Assembly (NCBI RefSeq): GCF_050231725.1
Contig: NZ_CP077172.1
Span: forward strand, 1,736,001-1,800,000
Source: Fusobacterium nucleatum_L
Lineage (GTDB): Bacteria > Fusobacteriota > Fusobacteriia > Fusobacteriales > Fusobacteriaceae
Direction: 5' to 3'
DNA: 64,000 nucleotides
Shown here: positions 62,844-64,000 of the stretch, piece after piece
How the letters are laid out: every line of letters begins with the position of its first letter
Numbering within the stretch: position 1 is the stretch's first letter
Program-made: the position numbers and the translations under genes
The notes under the pieces: generated by a model
The model's input: only the letters and a program-made list of their open reading frames with translations
What the model was told of the DNA's origin: nothing
Database searches by the model: none

Positions 62844-64000
62844 CTATTTTTTTTCGATCTTTTTAATATTTTTACATTCAGGATAGCCAGTACAAGCTAA
62901 AAATTTTCCCCATCTCCCATTACCAATTTTAAATGGTCTACCACATTTTTCGCATTTCCCAGCTCTTTTTAATATTTCTTCTTCTTCTTTTTGAATTTTA
63001 TCAAATATATCCTTTAAACATAAAATATCATTTTCTATTTTTATTGTATTTTTTTCAATTTTAGTTTTTACTTCTTTTGGAATGGTTTTTCTAATATTAT
63101 CTTCTTTATAGTTTTCACTTTCCAAATATGCTCCAAATCTTCCATATTTTAATAGTAATCTTGAACCATCCTCTAAAATAATATCAGTTTTTTGTCCTTC
63201 TTTCTTTTTAGCTAATTCCTCTATTTGTTTTTTAACAAATATTTTTCCTTTTTTTATGTCTTCAAGTGGAATATCAATGCCTTTTAATGAAATATTTTCC
63301 TTACTTTCATTATCTTGTGAAGCAAGATATCTTCCGAATCTTCCAATTTTCATTATCATGGCTTTTCCATTTTTTGCAATAATATCAGATTCAACCAACT
63401 TTTCTAATTCTTCTTCTACAACAGCCTTACATTTTTCTTCATATTTTTGTAATTCAGTATAAAAAACTTTTAAAAGATCTATCCAATTTTTATCTCCACT
63501 GTCAACTTCATCTAATTCATCTTCTAATTTAGCAGTGAATTTTATATTCATAATATTAGGAAAAAATTTATCAAGTTGAGTTTTAACTTCATAACCTATT
63601 TCTGTTGGAATAAAACTTTTATTTTGTAATTCTACATATTCTCTCTTTTTTAAAGTATCTATTATGCTTGCATAAGTTGAAGGTCTTCCAATACCTTCTG
63701 CTTCAAGAGTTTTTACTAATGATGATTCAGTAAGCCTTGCAGGTGCTTTAGTATAGTCTTCTTTAATATCTAATTTATCAAGAGTAAACTTATCCCCTTC
63801 TTTTATTTCAGGGAAATCTCCTATTGGTAAATCCTCATCTTCTTTAAATACTTTGTAATATCCGTCAAATAATATTTTGTTTATAGTTCCTCTATATTCA
63901 ATTTTATCTTTTTCTAATATATATTCAAATTGCTCATACTTCATAGCTGCAAGTTGAGATATTAGAAATCTTTGCCATATTAAATTATATAGTTTAAATT
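62844..64000 (-). CDS. topA: DNA topoisomerase I, C-terminal part (5' end outside window)
   Basis: The frame is open to the window edge; the first residues seen, LYNLIWQRFLISQLAA, are a typical topA segment, so the ATG at 63944 is internal. Also seen: ESSLVKTLEAEGIGRPSTYA (central region), a DEVDSGDKNW stretch and a C-terminal zinc ribbon CEKCGRPF...CTGYPECKN (four Cys). Type IA enzyme relaxing negative supercoils. First gene of the conserved topA-trmFO-xerC run. Confidence 0.94.
   Translation of the reverse strand, partial: FKLYNLIWQRFLISQLAAMKYEQFEYILEKDKIEYRGTINKILFDGYYKVFKEDEDLPIGDFPEIKEGDKFTLDKLDIKEDYTKAPARLTESSLVKTLEAEGIGRPSTYASIIDTLKKREYVELQNKSFIPTEIGYEVKTQLDKFFPNIMNIKFTAKLEDELDEVDSGDKNWIDLLKVFYTELQKYEEKCKAVVEEELEKLVESDIIAKNGKAMIMKIGRFGRYLASQDNESKENISLKGIDIPLEDIKKGKIFVKKQIEELAKKKEGQKTDIILEDGSRLLLKYGRFGAYLESENYKEDNIRKTIPKEVKTKIEKNTIKIENDILCLKDIFDKIQKEEEEILKRAGKCEKCGRPFKIGNGRWGKFLACTGYPECKNIKKIEKK

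Overview
The window looks like a chromosomal segment of a Fusobacterium, most likely of the F. nucleatum group. It is very AT-rich, with A/T third positions and short AT intergenic regions. It carries a 2,028-residue type V autotransporter with the fusobacterial N-terminal domain. MurE has the DNPR signature expected for a diaminopimelate- or lanthionine-adding enzyme, and KDO genes show a Gram-negative envelope. No plasmid, prophage, insertion sequence, CRISPR array, rRNA or tRNA was seen.

Layout. 1-5.4 kb: end of a DUF2207 membrane protein, GNAT acetyltransferase, LemA, a glycine-zipper lipoprotein on the minus strand, guaB, a MORN-repeat protein and a small HD protein. 5.5-16.4 kb: SMI1/KNR4 protein, ung, murE, kdsA, malic enzyme with an AEC transporter, nitroreductase, YwqG-like protein, a cysteine-synthase-family gene and several hypotheticals. 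16.6-25.2 kb: a tightly packed, overlapping operon ruvB, Rrf2 regulator, rsmE, mtaB, LytR_C protein, MreD-like protein, PBP2, RNase J. 25.3-34.8 kb: a second dense operon yhbY, dxs, HD-HTH protein, tlyA-like, S41 protease, rsmI, ylqF, nadE, small membrane protein, ABC exporter. 34.8-44.1 kb: small coiled-coil gene, a LysO exporter split into two genes, DJ-1, a YjbR protein and the autotransporter (minus). 44.3-47.9 kb: CtlX-like hydrolase, then a TPP riboswitch with terminator driving a thiamine-precursor ABC importer. 48-55.4 kb: a nucleosidase/SPL-type radical SAM fusion, SDR, WalJ-like hydrolase, a UDG-fold protein, 5-FTHF cyclo-ligase, KpsF/GutQ isomerase and an FAD oxidoreductase. 55.4-64 kb, minus strand: nitronate monooxygenase-like protein, hypotheticals, and the run topA (partial), trmFO, XerC-like, yqeH, pseudopilin-like, ftsY.

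How genes connect. murE and the cysteine-synthase-like enzyme could both serve lanthionine-type peptidoglycan. kdsA and the KpsF isomerase supply KDO for LPS. The MreD-like protein and PBP2 belong to cell elongation. Many genes modify or assemble rRNA and tRNA (rsmE, mtaB, tlyA, rsmI, ylqF, yqeH, yhbY, trmFO).

Least ordinary items: (1) a nucleosidase domain fused to a spore-photoproduct-lyase-like radical SAM domain, keeping both sets of catalytic residues; (2) a XerC-like protein in the conserved topA-trmFO-xerC position that has lost most catalytic residues; (3) a three-copy intergenic element whose arms differ between copies but stay base-paired; (4) a family of related stem-loops at gene ends; (5) a UDG-fold protein with no histidine or cysteine. 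No complete new defence or mobile system was found.
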